This document shows, piece after piece, positions 8,691-17,861 of a stretch of DNA of 64,000 bases; within the stretch, counting starts at the first letter, position 1, and every line of letters begins with the position of its first letter. The notes beneath the pieces are model-generated. The model saw only the letters and a program-made list of their open reading frames with translations. It was not told the DNA's origin and ran no database searches. The translations under genes were made by a program, and so were the position numbers. The stretch is from Chelativorans sp. YIM 93263 (GTDB lineage Bacteria; Pseudomonadota; Alphaproteobacteria; Rhizobiales; Rhizobiaceae), in contig NZ_JAKCWP010000004.1 in NCBI RefSeq assembly GCF_028767125.1, forward strand, positions 83,998 through 147,997. The letters run 5' to 3'.

Positions 8691-8883
8691 GGATAAATTT
8701 CCCCTCTTCCTTTTTAGCAAACCACCAGCAATGGCCTCCAGGGAGGCGGAGACTACTTCCGAGTCCTGAGCCATACGCTTTGCCCTGCTCATCGGCAGAC
8801 GAGCGGCAATCACCTAGCGAATCTTAATGATTTCATTCAGTGGAACAATGCTGTTATATGAAACATGAAGTTGCTCATAATGA

Positions 8884-9795
8884 GTGTTGCACGTGGACCA
8901 GTTGAGAGAGCTTCGAACTGCTATTGCGATCGAGGAGGAAGGCAGCCTCGCAGCCGCTGCCCGAAAGCTTAATACGTCGCTGCCAAGCGTCTCCCGAACG
9001 CTGGCAGGACTGGAAAGCCGACTCGGACTCACCCTCTTTGACAGAAGTGCACGTCGCTGCCAGGCCACTGAGGCGGGCCGTAGCCTGCTTAATCGTTCAC
9101 GGCGCCTGCTTGCCGAGTACGATGACATCGTTGCGGACACGGCAAAGCGGTGGAACGAGCCGCGGGGGCTGGTCACGGTGACGGCGCCACTTACTTTCGG
9201 ACGGTTGCACGTAGTACCCGCAATCAGCCGCTTCCTTCTCGAAAATCCTGCTATCGATGTTGCTCTCGAACTGTCCGACGCTGTAGTCGACCTGCAGGAC
9301 GACCTCTTTGACGTCGCAGTACGTATCGGGCCGGTGCGTACGACGGCGCTAGTCGTCAGACGAGTAGCAGCCGTGAGCTGGTGGACATTGGCCAGTCCAG
9401 GTTACCTTGCTAGTCATGGAATCCCGCTCAGGCCGGACGACCTCCGGAACCATATCTGGATACAGCATTCGAACATTCGGGTGCCGGCAGGCTTTCGCAC
9501 CGCCGCCGGCCAGCGGTCGCGCCTCATCCCGCTCAAGCCGCGACTCGTCGTCAACGACGCAACGGCTGCCCTAGAGGCTGCACAGACTGGACTCGGAATC
9601 TGTTCGGCATACTCATACCAGGCCACTGAGGCGGTCGCGTCGGGCAAGCTCGTACGGATTCTGCGCGAAAATGAACCGAGACCGATGCCGGTCAGCATTG
9701 TGTATCCGGAAGTAAAGCGCACGATCGCACGGCTCCGGAAACTGTCCTCCTTCCTAGGTCCAGAGTTGTCGAGCCGCTTGCGTTCAGGAGGATGA
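8884..9795 (+). CDS. LysR family transcriptional regulator
   Basis: The 303-residue regulator has an N-terminal winged helix-turn-helix at about 5-65 (GSLAAAARKLNTSLPSVSRT, then RLGLTLFDRSARRCQATEAG) and a periplasmic-binding-protein-like effector domain at about 90-295. The start codon is GTG at 8884; a second GTG at 8893 is equally possible. A near-palindrome CTCAT-A-ATGAG (8874-8884) overlaps the first start and could be an operator. The regulator is divergent from the VOC gene and next to the NmrA operon. LysR proteins of this subgroup often control neighbouring oxidoreductases. Confidence 0.88.
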   Translation: MLHVDQLRELRTAIAIEEEGSLAAAARKLNTSLPSVSRTLAGLESRLGLTLFDRSARRCQATEAGRSLLNRSRRLLAEYDDIVADTAKRWNEPRGLVTVTAPLTFGRLHVVPAISRFLLENPAIDVALELSDAVVDLQDDLFDVAVRIGPVRTTALVVRRVAAVSWWTLASPGYLASHGIPLRPDDLRNHIWIQHSNIRVPAGFRTAAGQRSRLIPLKPRLVVNDATAALEAAQTGLGICSAYSYQATEAVASGKLVRILRENEPRPMPVSIVYPEVKRTIARLRKLSSFLGPELSSRLRSGG

Positions 9796-9905
9796 CCACA
9801 AACTCGTCGCGAACTAAACGGCCGGGGCACTGCGGGCGCTGGTTCGAGGTGTCGATATCGAGGACACGCTTTTGCTGGCTGAGCGCACTGAAATCTCAAC
9901 TCAGG

Positions 9906-9934
9906 GCGGTCCTTCAGCAGTGCTGAAGGACCGC
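9906..9934. repeat. 29-base perfect palindrome
   Basis: Two 14-base arms (GCGGTCCTTCAGCA and its exact complement) surround a single central G. It starts 110 bases after the LysR stop codon. No T-run follows on either strand, so a standard intrinsic terminator is not well supported. It may be a cruciform-forming site or two abutting insertion-sequence ends. The surrounding 9796-10212 segment shows no gene I can support. Confidence 0.6.
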
Positions 9935-10212
9935 TTCCAGCGACAGCATTTCTCCACCCACGGGTCAACTTTGGTGGTTTCCTGCCTATCCGCTTTTCGG
10001 CGAACATGGGATGTAAGCGGCTCTTTCCAGTTAGCTGAGACGACCGACAGCTATGCGCCCCCTCTCGGACGTCAAAGCCATGTTGGCAGACCTCCAAAAG
10101 CCGACGATGCCTACGACCCATCCGAGGACAAGCCAATTATTTCGGCAAATGCGTTCCAATCCCGTCTCATCCGCCGACTGCCTCGGCCTAAGAGCCTCCA
10201 ACAAGCTGTGGT

Positions 10213-10560
10213 CGGTTTGGCCGGCTCGAGGGCCGTCAGCCGCGACAGACTCGCCAGTGTTGCACGCGGCTGACGGTGGCCGCAAGACGCGGTTCTCGAG
10301 CGCGATGTGGCCGACGGTGAAGCGCTGGCGGCGCAGGGCCCCAATGCAGGGAGCCGCCGTCGGATCGTTAATGGCGGGCATCGTCCTGGGCGGTTACGTT
10401 CGGTGGGCTTTCGGGCGTGCTCCTCGGCCTTAAAGCGCTCGACCCAGCGCGCCATGATCTTCGGGGACGCACCATTGCTCAGCAAAACGTGCCGCGATGA
10501 CCGACAGCGCCATCTCGTCTCGACGCAGCGGCGTCAGACGGCATCTGAGCGAACAGCAAG
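10213..10560 (-). pseudogene. Degenerate IS481-family transposase, N-terminal part
   Basis: On the minus strand, fragments of the conserved IS481 N-terminus occur in order in different frames. They are RLTPLRRDEMALSVIA (near 10538-10491), ASPKIMARWVERFKAE (about 10475-10430), ALRRQRFTVGHIALE (about 10350-10305) and RLTALEPAKP (about 10243-10213). At least two frameshifts separate them and the catalytic DDE half is missing, so it is a dead remnant. No terminal repeats were identified. The remaining sequence to 10729 carries nothing recognisable. Confidence 0.7.
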
Positions 10561-10729
10561 CCGTGCACCGTTGCAGCAGTCTTCGCGACGCGCGGTGGCG
10601 CTGAACCAGTTAGCGTGACGAAAAACATACGTTTTCACGGACCACAATCAAAGGCAGACCTATTCCGGTTACGCGGACGAAGCGGGCGCCGTCGGTTCTT
10701 TCCGTTTCTCCGAAACAACAGGAAGCCGA

Positions 10730-11176
10730 ATGAACAACAAAGCTGAACTCGAACAATCCGACCGCGGCTATCCGACAGGCATGGTCCTGTGGCTTCTTCG
10801 TGCGGAAGCGCTGGCAGTGTTCGCAGCAAGCACCGCGCTTTTCTTCTTGTCTGGCGGAGAACCCTTGGTGTTCGCGATCCTGTTCTTTGCACCCGACCTC
10901 AGTCTTGTCGGCTATGCGGCGGGCAAAACGGTAGGCGCAGTTCTCTACAACGCTGTCCACAGCTATGCCCTTCATTCCGTTCTGGCCGTCGCCGGCGTTG
11001 TGACCGGCCTGGCAATTCTCTGGCAGATCGCCCTGATATTCGTATCCCATGCCGCCTTCGATCGGAGCCTGGGCTACGGGCTGAAATACGCTGCCGGGTT
11101 CCGCCACACCCACCTCGGACCGATCGGCAAGCCTGCCCCCAAGCTACAGCTGAATTCGCTCAACAAGGAGACGTAG
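10730..11176 (+). CDS. DUF4260 family membrane protein
   Basis: The 148-residue protein is mostly hydrophobic, with about four membrane segments (for example LRAEALAVFAASTALFFL and LAVAGVVTGLAILWQIALIF). It ends in the conserved DUF4260 C-terminal pattern HAAFDRSLGYGLKYAAGFRH followed by THLGPIG. The role is unknown. An AGGAAG ribosome site precedes the ATG. The RidA gene starts one base after its stop codon, so the two form an operon. Confidence 0.88.
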   Translation: MNNKAELEQSDRGYPTGMVLWLLRAEALAVFAASTALFFLSGGEPLVFAILFFAPDLSLVGYAAGKTVGAVLYNAVHSYALHSVLAVAGVVTGLAILWQIALIFVSHAAFDRSLGYGLKYAAGFRHTHLGPIGKPAPKLQLNSLNKET

Positions 11177-11177
11177 G

Positions 11178-11579
11178 ATGGAAAAGCCGGAATTCATCGT
11201 CACGCCGGGTTTTGGCGAGACCTTTCGCAACAACCTGCACTTCTCGACCGCCGTACGGATTGGAAACCGCGTGGAGACATCCGGCCAGGGCGGATGGAAC
11301 CACGATCTGGATATTCCAGAAGCGATCGAGGACGAGATTGCCACAGCGTTCAACAATATCGCCCTTGTTCTGGCGCAGGCCGGCGCGTCCTGGCGTCAGG
11401 TCGTCCATGTGAACACCTACCATGTCGGCGGCTTTCCGCCCCTCGTCAACGAGACGATCGTCCGTCTGTACCGACATCATATGCCGGACCATGCGCCGAT
11501 CTGGACACAGCTCGGCGTCGAGGCGCTGGGGCTCCCCGCGATGCGCTTCGAAATGCGAGTGACCGCCATCACCGACTAG
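11178..11579 (+). CDS. RidA family protein
   Basis: The 133-residue protein of the YjgF/YER057c/UK114 family contains the fold features LHFSTAVRIGNRVETSGQGG, AFNNIALVLAQAGASWRQVV and RFEMRVTAI. Canonical RidA hydrolyses reactive enamines and imines to keto acids and ammonia, and uses a conserved arginine near the C-terminal FEMRVTAI region, which is present here as Arg128 or nearby. The subgroup is not RidA sensu stricto. It is translationally coupled to the DUF4260 gene, with AAGGAG in the junction. Confidence 0.85.
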   Translation: MEKPEFIVTPGFGETFRNNLHFSTAVRIGNRVETSGQGGWNHDLDIPEAIEDEIATAFNNIALVLAQAGASWRQVVHVNTYHVGGFPPLVNETIVRLYRHHMPDHAPIWTQLGVEALGLPAMRFEMRVTAITD

Positions 11580-11654
11580 GATCGCTTCCGTCGACCCGGC
11601 GATCTGAATCGGAAATCCTGGTCAGGGCGGCTCCGCCGCTTCAAGTCGGCAAGA

Positions 11655-11694
11655 GCCCGCAAGATTGGCACCTTCATAGCAGTTTCTGCGCCGC
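11655..11694 (+). repeat. Dispersed 40-base repeat, copy 1
   Basis: This segment starts GCCCGCAAGAT and ends TTCTGCGCCGC. It matches 16631-16670 at 35 of 40 positions by hand alignment. It lies about 160 bases upstream of the XapX start. No coding function is assigned. Confidence 0.6.
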
Positions 11695-11853
11695 AGCAAT
11701 CAAGCACGGGCATTAGAGTAAACCTCCTAACGCCGACCTGCTTGTAAGCCGCGCGCCACCCGATGCCTCTGTGGCAGCGGTGCTTGCAACCCGCGCCAGT
11801 CCTTCAGTGCCGGCTAGAGCTTAGACCTCAAGTATCTCACCGGAGATCGATCC

Positions 11854-12105
11854 ATGGGCCAGCTTCACCCTTACATCCTTTCACTGGTCGTCGGTCTCGG
11901 GATCGGCGTGGTCTACGGCCTGGTGTCGGTCCGTTCACCGGCTCCACCCATTATCGCCTTGCTTGGTCTGTTGGGAAGGCTCGCAGGCGAGGCCGGCGTC
12001 CAGTGGCTGAAGGGCCATACGAACCTCGTCCAGGCGGTCCTGCACGAAAAATCCTTCGCTCATCACGGCACCGACGAGGCAGCGAAGAAAGGCGACGTCG
12101 CCTGA
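11854..12105 (+). CDS. XapX domain (DUF1427) small membrane protein
   Basis: The 83-residue protein has two hydrophobic helices (PYILSLVVGLGIGVVYGLVS and PPIIALLGLLGRLAGE) joined by the family signature around SVRSPAPP. That is the XapX domain, a short YdjX-like membrane module of unknown function. The C-terminal 25 residues are polar and histidine-bearing (HEKSFAHHGTDE). A GGAG ribosome site precedes the ATG. It sits 42 bases ahead of the isochorismatase-like gene, probably cotranscribed. Confidence 0.85.
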   Translation: MGQLHPYILSLVVGLGIGVVYGLVSVRSPAPPIIALLGLLGRLAGEAGVQWLKGHTNLVQAVLHEKSFAHHGTDEAAKKGDVA

Positions 12106-12147
12106 GGCGCACCAATCCGTTCTCCCATCACACAAAAGCGAGAGCCA

Positions 12148-12837
12148 ATGTCCTACAAACTGGAAGTCCTAACCCCTCAGAACAGCCAGCTTATCTTCAT
12201 CGATCAGCAGCCGCAGATGGCCTTCGGTGTCCAGTCCATCGATCGGCAGACCCTGAAGAACAACGTCGTAGGCCTCGCCAAGGCGGCTAAGGCCTTCGGG
12301 ATTCCTACGACGATCACGACGGTTGAGACCGAAAGCTTTTCGGGGCCGACATTTCCCGAGCTGCTTTCGGTGTTTCCCGAGGCTCCCATCCTGGAGCGTA
12401 CATCGATGAACTCCTGGGATGATCTGAAGGTCCGTGAGTCTTTGGCGGCCAATGCCGCCGACGGGCGCAAGAAGATCGTTGTGTCAGGTCTCTGGACCGA
12501 GGTCTGCAACCTGACCTTCGCGCTCTCCTGTCTCGCCAACACCGACTATGAAATCTACATGGTGGCCGACGCCTCGGGCGGAACGTCCGTCGACGCTCAC
12601 AACCGCGCCATGGACCGCATGGTACAGGTCGGGATCGTCCCGGTGACCTGGCAGCAGGTCCTCCTCGAATGGCAACGCGACTGGGCTCGGCGCGAAACCT
12701 ACGACGCCGTCATGGCCATCGTGCGGGAGCATTCCGGGGCCTACGGCATGGGCGCCGACTATGCTTACACCATGGTGCACAAGGCTCCCGAACGAGTAGC
12801 ACACGGCCCGGTTGTCGCGCCCAGGCCGGCGGCCTGA
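12148..12837 (+). CDS. Isochorismatase-like cysteine hydrolase (YcaC type), paralog 1
   Basis: The 229-residue protein has the isochorismatase-like fold. The catalytic acid is Asp19 in LIFIDQQPQMAFG, and the nucleophile Cys120 lies in VVSGLWTEVCN, followed by DASGGTSVDAHNRAMDRM. The YcaC subgroup has unknown substrates, perhaps amides or imides. It is clearly related to a second copy at 30075-30728 (shared GLWTE-x-C, DASGGTSV, EWQRDWAR). It lies between XapX and the amidohydrolase on the same strand, so it may act with them on an amide-containing compound. Confidence 0.87.
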   Translation: MSYKLEVLTPQNSQLIFIDQQPQMAFGVQSIDRQTLKNNVVGLAKAAKAFGIPTTITTVETESFSGPTFPELLSVFPEAPILERTSMNSWDDLKVRESLAANAADGRKKIVVSGLWTEVCNLTFALSCLANTDYEIYMVADASGGTSVDAHNRAMDRMVQVGIVPVTWQQVLLEWQRDWARRETYDAVMAIVREHSGAYGMGADYAYTMVHKAPERVAHGPVVAPRPAA

Positions 12838-12978
12838 ATGATGTGATCGGGCTGGACCAGCCGCCCTGCCGGGAGCAGCCCGTGTTCCCCACGCTAGCCG
12901 TCGCATCGCCGTCACGCTTTTCGGCGATGCGGCTGCGGCTCGTGCTCGCGGATTCGATGTGCTGCGAAGGAGAAAGCC

Positions 12979-14829
12979 ATGACCGCCAAAGATCTAATCG
13001 TCGTCAACGCCAAGGTGACGACTCTTGATCGGCAGAACCCCTCGGCCGATGCGATAGCGATCCGAGACGGCAGGTTCATTGCCGTTGGCCCCGAAGCCGA
13101 CGTGCGCGCTTCCGCGCCAATCGCCGAGGTGATCGACGCGAAGGGGCGCCGGCTCATCCCAGGGCTGATCGACAGCCACACCCATGTGATCCGCGGCGGG
13201 CTGAACTATAATATGGAGCTTCGCTGGGACGGCGTCCCCTCGCTTTCCGATGCAATGACGATGCTCAAGCGGCAGGTCGACCGCACCCCCGCGCCCCAAT
13301 GGGTTCGCGTCGTGGGCGGCTTCACCGAACACCAGTTCGCCGAAAAGCGGCTCCCGACCCTCGAAGAAATCAATGCGCTCGCGCCCGATACGCCCGTCTT
13401 CATTTTGCACCTGTACGATCGCGCCCTGCTCAACGCGGCCGCCTTGCGTGTCGTCGGCTACACGAAGAACACCCCCAATCCTCCCGGCGGCGAGATCGTC
13501 AGGGATGGGGCCGGCAATCCCACTGGCCTGCTGTTGGCGCAGCCCAATGCAACGATCCTGTATTCGACGCTGGCCAAGGGACCGAAGCTGGATCCCGACT
13601 ACCAGATCAATTCGTCGCGCCATTTCATGCGCGAGTTGAACAGCCTCGGAGTGACCAGCGTGATCGATGCCGGCGGGGGCTTCCAGAAGTATCCCGACGA
13701 CTACGAGATCATAGAGAAGCTGCATGCCGACGGCCAGCTGACGGTCCGCATCAGCTACAACCTGTTTACCCAGAAGCCCAAGGAGGAGCTTGCGGACTTC
13801 TCGTCCTGGGTGAACCAAGTCTCGCCCGGGCAGGGAGACGATGTCTACCGCCACAACGGCGCCGGCGAGATGCTCGTCTATTCCGCAGCCGATTTCGAGG
13901 ATTTCCGCGTCGAGCGTCCAGACATGCCCCCGGATATGGAAGCCGATCTGGAACCTGTCATTCGTCTCCTCGCAGAAAACCGTTGGCCCTGGCGGCTGCA
14001 CGCCACTTACGACGAAACGATCGATCGTGCGCTCGACGTGTTCGAGAAGGTCAACCACGACGTTCCGCTGCAGGGGATCAACTGGTTCTTCGACCACGCC
14101 GAGACGATCAGCGACCGCAATATCGACCGCATCGCCGCGCTCGGGGGCGGCATAGCGGTACAGCACCGGATGGCTTTTCAGGGCGAGTATTTCGTCGAAC
14201 GTTACGGGGCGAAAGCCGCCGAGCGCACGCCGCCGATCCGCCGGATCATGGAAGCGGGGGTTCCGGTGGGGGCCGGCACTGACGCCACCCGCGTCGCCAG
14301 CTACAATCCGTGGGTTTCGCTGTCGTGGCTCGTGACTTCGAAAACCGTTGGAGGCCTCGCACTCTATCCGCAGCACAATCGCCTCGATCGCGAGACAGCA
14401 CTGCGCCTCTGGACCGAGGCGAACACCTGGTTTTCCAATGAGGAAGGCAGGAAAGGCCAGATCAAGGCCGGACAGCTCGCCGACCTCGCCGTGCTGTCCG
14501 GCGATTACTTTTCCGTGCCGGAAAGCGACATCGTCCACCTGCGATCGGTCCTCACCATTCTCGGCGGCAAGGTCGTGCATGGAGACGGCGAATACGAGTG
14601 GCTTGCACCGGATCTTCCCGCTGCCATGCCGGACTGGTCGCCGGTCGCCACGTTCGGTGGCTACCACCAAACGAAGGAAGCCCGCACCAAGCTGATGATG
14701 AATTGCGGTTGTAGCAGTTTCTGCGCGGTGCATGGTCATGACCATGCCGCCGCTCTCGGTACGCAGCTCCCAGTCTCCGACGCCCGCACTTTCTGGGGTG
14801 CCCTCGGATGCGGTTGCTGGGCCGTCTGA
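12979..14829 (+). CDS. YtcJ-like amidohydrolase with Cys/His-rich tail
   Basis: The 616-residue metal-dependent amidohydrolase has the first metal motif GLIDSHTHVIRGG (His67, His69), further ligands in the LHATYDET and FDHAETISDR regions, and a late Asp in GAGTDATRV. YtcJ-like members hydrolyse N-acyl, amide or imide bonds; the substrate is unknown. The last ~45 residues are unusual: MMNCGCSSFCAVHGHDHA, then FWGALGCGCWAV, with five Cys and three His that could bind metal. The ATG follows AAGGAG. It is probably in an operon with the isochorismatase-like gene and the downstream MFS gene. Confidence 0.87.
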   Translation: MTAKDLIVVNAKVTTLDRQNPSADAIAIRDGRFIAVGPEADVRASAPIAEVIDAKGRRLIPGLIDSHTHVIRGGLNYNMELRWDGVPSLSDAMTMLKRQVDRTPAPQWVRVVGGFTEHQFAEKRLPTLEEINALAPDTPVFILHLYDRALLNAAALRVVGYTKNTPNPPGGEIVRDGAGNPTGLLLAQPNATILYSTLAKGPKLDPDYQINSSRHFMRELNSLGVTSVIDAGGGFQKYPDDYEIIEKLHADGQLTVRISYNLFTQKPKEELADFSSWVNQVSPGQGDDVYRHNGAGEMLVYSAADFEDFRVERPDMPPDMEADLEPVIRLLAENRWPWRLHATYDETIDRALDVFEKVNHDVPLQGINWFFDHAETISDRNIDRIAALGGGIAVQHRMAFQGEYFVERYGAKAAERTPPIRRIMEAGVPVGAGTDATRVASYNPWVSLSWLVTSKTVGGLALYPQHNRLDRETALRLWTEANTWFSNEEGRKGQIKAGQLADLAVLSGDYFSVPESDIVHLRSVLTILGGKVVHGDGEYEWLAPDLPAAMPDWSPVATFGGYHQTKEARTKLMMNCGCSSFCAVHGHDHAAALGTQLPVSDARTFWGALGCGCWAV

Positions 14830-14938
14830 CCTCGGTAGCCACTTCGACGCGCGCCAATGCGATCTGCGCCGTCTGCCACGCGCCGAACAGGAACAATCCG
14901 ATGAGATTTACCACCAAGGGTGGATGAAGGGAATGGTC

Positions 14939-16531
14939 ATGAGCGAACGGCGGCAGGAGATTGCAGCTGACACATCCGGACCACTGAGTTACCCGGTTTT
15001 CCGGGCACTGTGGATAGCGACCATCGTGTCCAATGTCGGCACATGGATGCACGATGTCGGCGCTGGCTGGCTGATGACCTCGCTGTCGCCAAGCCCGTTG
15101 CTGGTTGCTTTGGTTCAGGCGGCGACGACGCTGCCGATGTTCCTGCTTGCCCTTCCCGCCGGGGCGCTTGCCGACATCGTCGACCGGCGCAAGATGCTGC
15201 TGGCGGCGCAAATGCTCGGCTTGATTTCGGCGGCGATACTGGCTCTCCTGACGTACTACGGTCTCGTTACGCCAGAAGTCTTGCTGGCCGGGACGTTCAT
15301 GCTCGGGATCGCCGCGGCGCTCAGCGCGCCAGTGTTTCAGGCGATCGTGCCTGAACTGGTGGACAGGCAGGCACTGCCGGACGCCATCGCGCTGAACAGC
15401 CTCGGCGTCAACATCTCGCGCGCAATCGGGCCGGCGCTCGGCGGGGTCATCGTCGCGATCGCGGGCACGCCGGCCGTGTTCGCGCTCAATGCACTGTCGG
15501 TGGTGGCCGTTCTGTTCGTCCTGTTTACCTGGCGACGCCCCCAAGCCGTTCACAACCTGCCGCCCGAACATTTTTTCGGGGCATTGAAGGCCGGTTACCG
15601 CTACACGCGCCATTCACCGGCGATGCGTCTCGTGCTGGTACGGGCGGTGGCCTTCTTCCTGTTCGCCAGTGCACTGTGGGCGATGCTGCCGTTGATTGCC
15701 CGGCGCGGGCTTGGGCTTGATGCGGCCGGTTACGGGGTTCTTCTCGGCTGCATGGGCGCGGGGGCGGTGCTGGGCGCGATCCTGCTGAAGCGATTGCGCA
15801 AAGCGGTTTCCGCCAACACAATATCCGCCGCGGCCACACTGCTTTATGCGCTGGCGATGCTGGGGCTCGCTCTGGTCTCCAATCCGTGGATTGCCGGTGT
15901 CGTCCTGTTCGCGGCCGGCCTCGCCTGGATCGGCATGCTGACATCGCTCAACGTCGCCGCCCAGATGGCCTCTCCGGGATGGGTGAAGGCACGAGCGCTG
16001 GCCGTCTACCTGCTGGTCTTTCAGGGCGCGATGACCGGCGGAAGTGTGCTGTGGGGCTCGCTCGCTTCAAGCACCAGCGTCGCCACGGCGCTGGTGGTCG
16101 CGGCCGTCGGACAAGCGGTGGCGCTGCTCCTCGCTCTCTATTGGCGGCTGCCGCAGGATTCGGCCAGCGATCTGGCGCCCTCGAACCATTGGGCGGAACC
16201 GGTCGTCTCCGTCCAGCCGGCAGGGGATCGCGGTCCCGTTCTTATCGAGATCGAATATCGCGTAGACCCTGCACGCCTGGCCGAATTTGTCGCTGCATTG
16301 CGCAAATTCCATTCTGTAAGACAGCGCGACGGAGCGATCCGCTGGGATGTATGGGAGGATGCGGCCGAGGAAGGGCGCGTGGTCGAAAGCTTCGTCGTCG
16401 AAAGCTGGATTGAGCATCAGCGCCAGCACAGCCGGGTAACGCGTACCGACCAGCTCGATCAGGAAATGATAAACGCGTTCCATGTCGGTGATCAGCCGCC
16501 ACTGGTACGTCATCTGCTGCGTCCGGCCTGA
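14939..16531 (+). CDS. MFS exporter (EntS/MFS_3 type) with C-terminal ABM domain
   Basis: The 530-residue protein has an MFS_3 transporter of 10-12 helices over residues 1 to about 410. It includes NVGTWMHDVGAGWLMTSL, LPAGALADIVDRRKML and the mid-protein GAGAVLGAILLKRLRK. A soluble tail from about 440 to 530 resembles an antibiotic-biosynthesis-monooxygenase (ABM) dimeric barrel (PVLIEIEYRVDPARLAEFVA, then SWIEHQRQHSRVT). It may export a siderophore-like or toxic small molecule. The start at 14939 has GAAGGGA upstream; 14924 is an alternative ATG. It follows the amidohydrolase by about 110 bases. Confidence 0.85.
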   Translation: MSERRQEIAADTSGPLSYPVFRALWIATIVSNVGTWMHDVGAGWLMTSLSPSPLLVALVQAATTLPMFLLALPAGALADIVDRRKMLLAAQMLGLISAAILALLTYYGLVTPEVLLAGTFMLGIAAALSAPVFQAIVPELVDRQALPDAIALNSLGVNISRAIGPALGGVIVAIAGTPAVFALNALSVVAVLFVLFTWRRPQAVHNLPPEHFFGALKAGYRYTRHSPAMRLVLVRAVAFFLFASALWAMLPLIARRGLGLDAAGYGVLLGCMGAGAVLGAILLKRLRKAVSANTISAAATLLYALAMLGLALVSNPWIAGVVLFAAGLAWIGMLTSLNVAAQMASPGWVKARALAVYLLVFQGAMTGGSVLWGSLASSTSVATALVVAAVGQAVALLLALYWRLPQDSASDLAPSNHWAEPVVSVQPAGDRGPVLIEIEYRVDPARLAEFVAALRKFHSVRQRDGAIRWDVWEDAAEEGRVVESFVVESWIEHQRQHSRVTRTDQLDQEMINAFHVGDQPPLVRHLLRPA

Positions 16532-16630
16532 CCGACAGAACGCCCAATCAAACGACCTATTCACGCCGCCCGCTGGCCGACGGGGCCCCATGCCCTGCGC
16601 TTGGCACCCTGTTTTTCGCGGCAGGAGATT

Positions 16631-16670
16631 GCCCGCAAGATCGGCACCTGGAAAGCAGCTTCTGCGCCGC
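16631..16670 (+). repeat. Dispersed 40-base repeat, copy 2
   Basis: This is the partner of 11655-11694 (35 of 40 identical). It lies in the 304-base gap between the MFS gene and the haloperoxidase-type hydrolase, about 165 bases before the hydrolase start. The rest of that gap shows no gene. Confidence 0.6.
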
Positions 16671-16835
16671 GAAATGTGTGCCCGCTCGCTATGCTTCAAA
16701 TCGTGAAGCAATGAACCGCTCGCGTTCAAGGTGGAGTGCGAGCAGACGCGAGCCTCTCAAGCCGGAGGCGATACCACCGCCGCGAGGCCCTATTCCCGCG
16801 CGGCAGAGCCCCACCGACCACCAAGGAGAAATGCA

Positions 16836-17666
16836 ATGGCAACCATCACCATATCAGACGGCACCACCCTGTTCTACAAAAATTGGGGGCCGAAGGACGC
16901 CCAGCCGATCATGTTCCACCATGGCTGGCCGCTCAGCGCCGACGACTGGGACAACCAGATGCTGTTCTTCCTCTCGCATGGCTATCGCGTGATCGCGCAT
17001 GATCGCCGCGGCCATGGCCGGTCCGACCAGACCGACACCGGCAACGATATGGACACATACGCGGCAGACGTGGCCGAACTCGCCAAGGCACTGGACCTGC
17101 GCGACGCCGTCCATATCGGCCATTCGACCGGCGGCGGCGAAGTCGCCCGCTATGCGGCCCGCGCCGAGCGTGGCCGGGTGGCGAAGGCCATTCTGATCGC
17201 CGCGATCCCGCCGGTGATGGTTCAGTCCGAAGCGAACCCGGACGGCGTTCCCATGGAGGTTTTCGACGGGTTGCGTTCCGCCCTGGAGACAAATCGCGCG
17301 CAGTTTTACCGTGATCTGCCGAGCGGGCCCTTCTATGGCTTCAACCGGGAGGGCGCGAAGGTCAGCCAGGGCCTGATCGACAATTGGTGGCGCCAGGGCA
17401 TGAGTGGCGGCGCAAAGGCGCACCATGACTGCATCGAAGTGTTTTCGGAGACCGACTTCACGGAAGATTTGAAGGCACTCACCGTTCCCGTGCTGATCAT
17501 CCACGGCGAGGACGATCAGATCGTGCCGATCGAGAACTCTGCTCACAAGGCGATCAAGCTCGTCAGGGACGGAACGCTGAAGACCTATCGCGGCCTTTCT
17601 CACGGCTTGTTCGCCACGCATCCGGATGTGGTAAACCCGGATATGCTGGCCTTCATCCGCGCCTGA
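16836..17666 (+). CDS. Alpha/beta hydrolase, non-heme haloperoxidase/arylesterase type
   Basis: The 276-residue protein has a complete catalytic set. The oxyanion region is [16 protein letters not shown], the nucleophile Ser97 lies in IGHSTGGGE, the acid in [13 protein letters not shown] and the histidine in [12 protein letters not shown]. Members of this group are esterases with promiscuous perhydrolase (bromide or chloride oxidation) activity. Cytoplasmic, with no signal peptide. The ATG at 16836 follows AAGGAGAAATGCA. Confidence 0.9.
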   Translation: MATITISDGTTLFYKNWGPKDAQPIMFHHGWPLSADDWDNQMLFFLSHGYRVIAHDRRGHGRSDQTDTGNDMDTYAADVAELAKALDLRDAVHIGHSTGGGEVARYAARAERGRVAKAILIAAIPPVMVQSEANPDGVPMEVFDGLRSALETNRAQFYRDLPSGPFYGFNREGAKVSQGLIDNWWRQGMSGGAKAHHDCIEVFSETDFTEDLKALTVPVLIIHGEDDQIVPIENSAHKAIKLVRDGTLKTYRGLSHGLFATHPDVVNPDMLAFIRA

Positions 17667-17689
17667 GACGGCTTCGCCGAAGGCAATCC

Positions 17690-17714
17690 GGCGGCCGCGC
17701 CGTCTGCGGCCGCC
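17690..17714 (+). terminator. Hairpin after the haloperoxidase-type gene
   Basis: A perfect 9-bp stem (GGCGGCCGC / GCGGCCGCC) with a 7-base loop starts 24 bases after the stop codon. There is no T-run, so it may stall transcription or protect the mRNA end, but is not a textbook intrinsic terminator. Confidence 0.4.
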
Positions 17715-17861
17715 GCAAGCGCGCCTTCGTGCACGCACTGCTCGCCGTCGCTGCGCGAGGATACACTGCCGGATAGTGTCGGCTTTCACCGGGAGTGTGT
17801 TCGGCGCTGTTGGAAGTGTTGGCAATCCGTGCTCGGCACTCGAAGATAAGGCATTGAAACT

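Noticed and set aside
12994..14745. A 583-codon open frame on the minus strand
   Set aside because: It is antisense to the amidohydrolase, has no family resemblance, and reflects third-position GC bias in the real gene.
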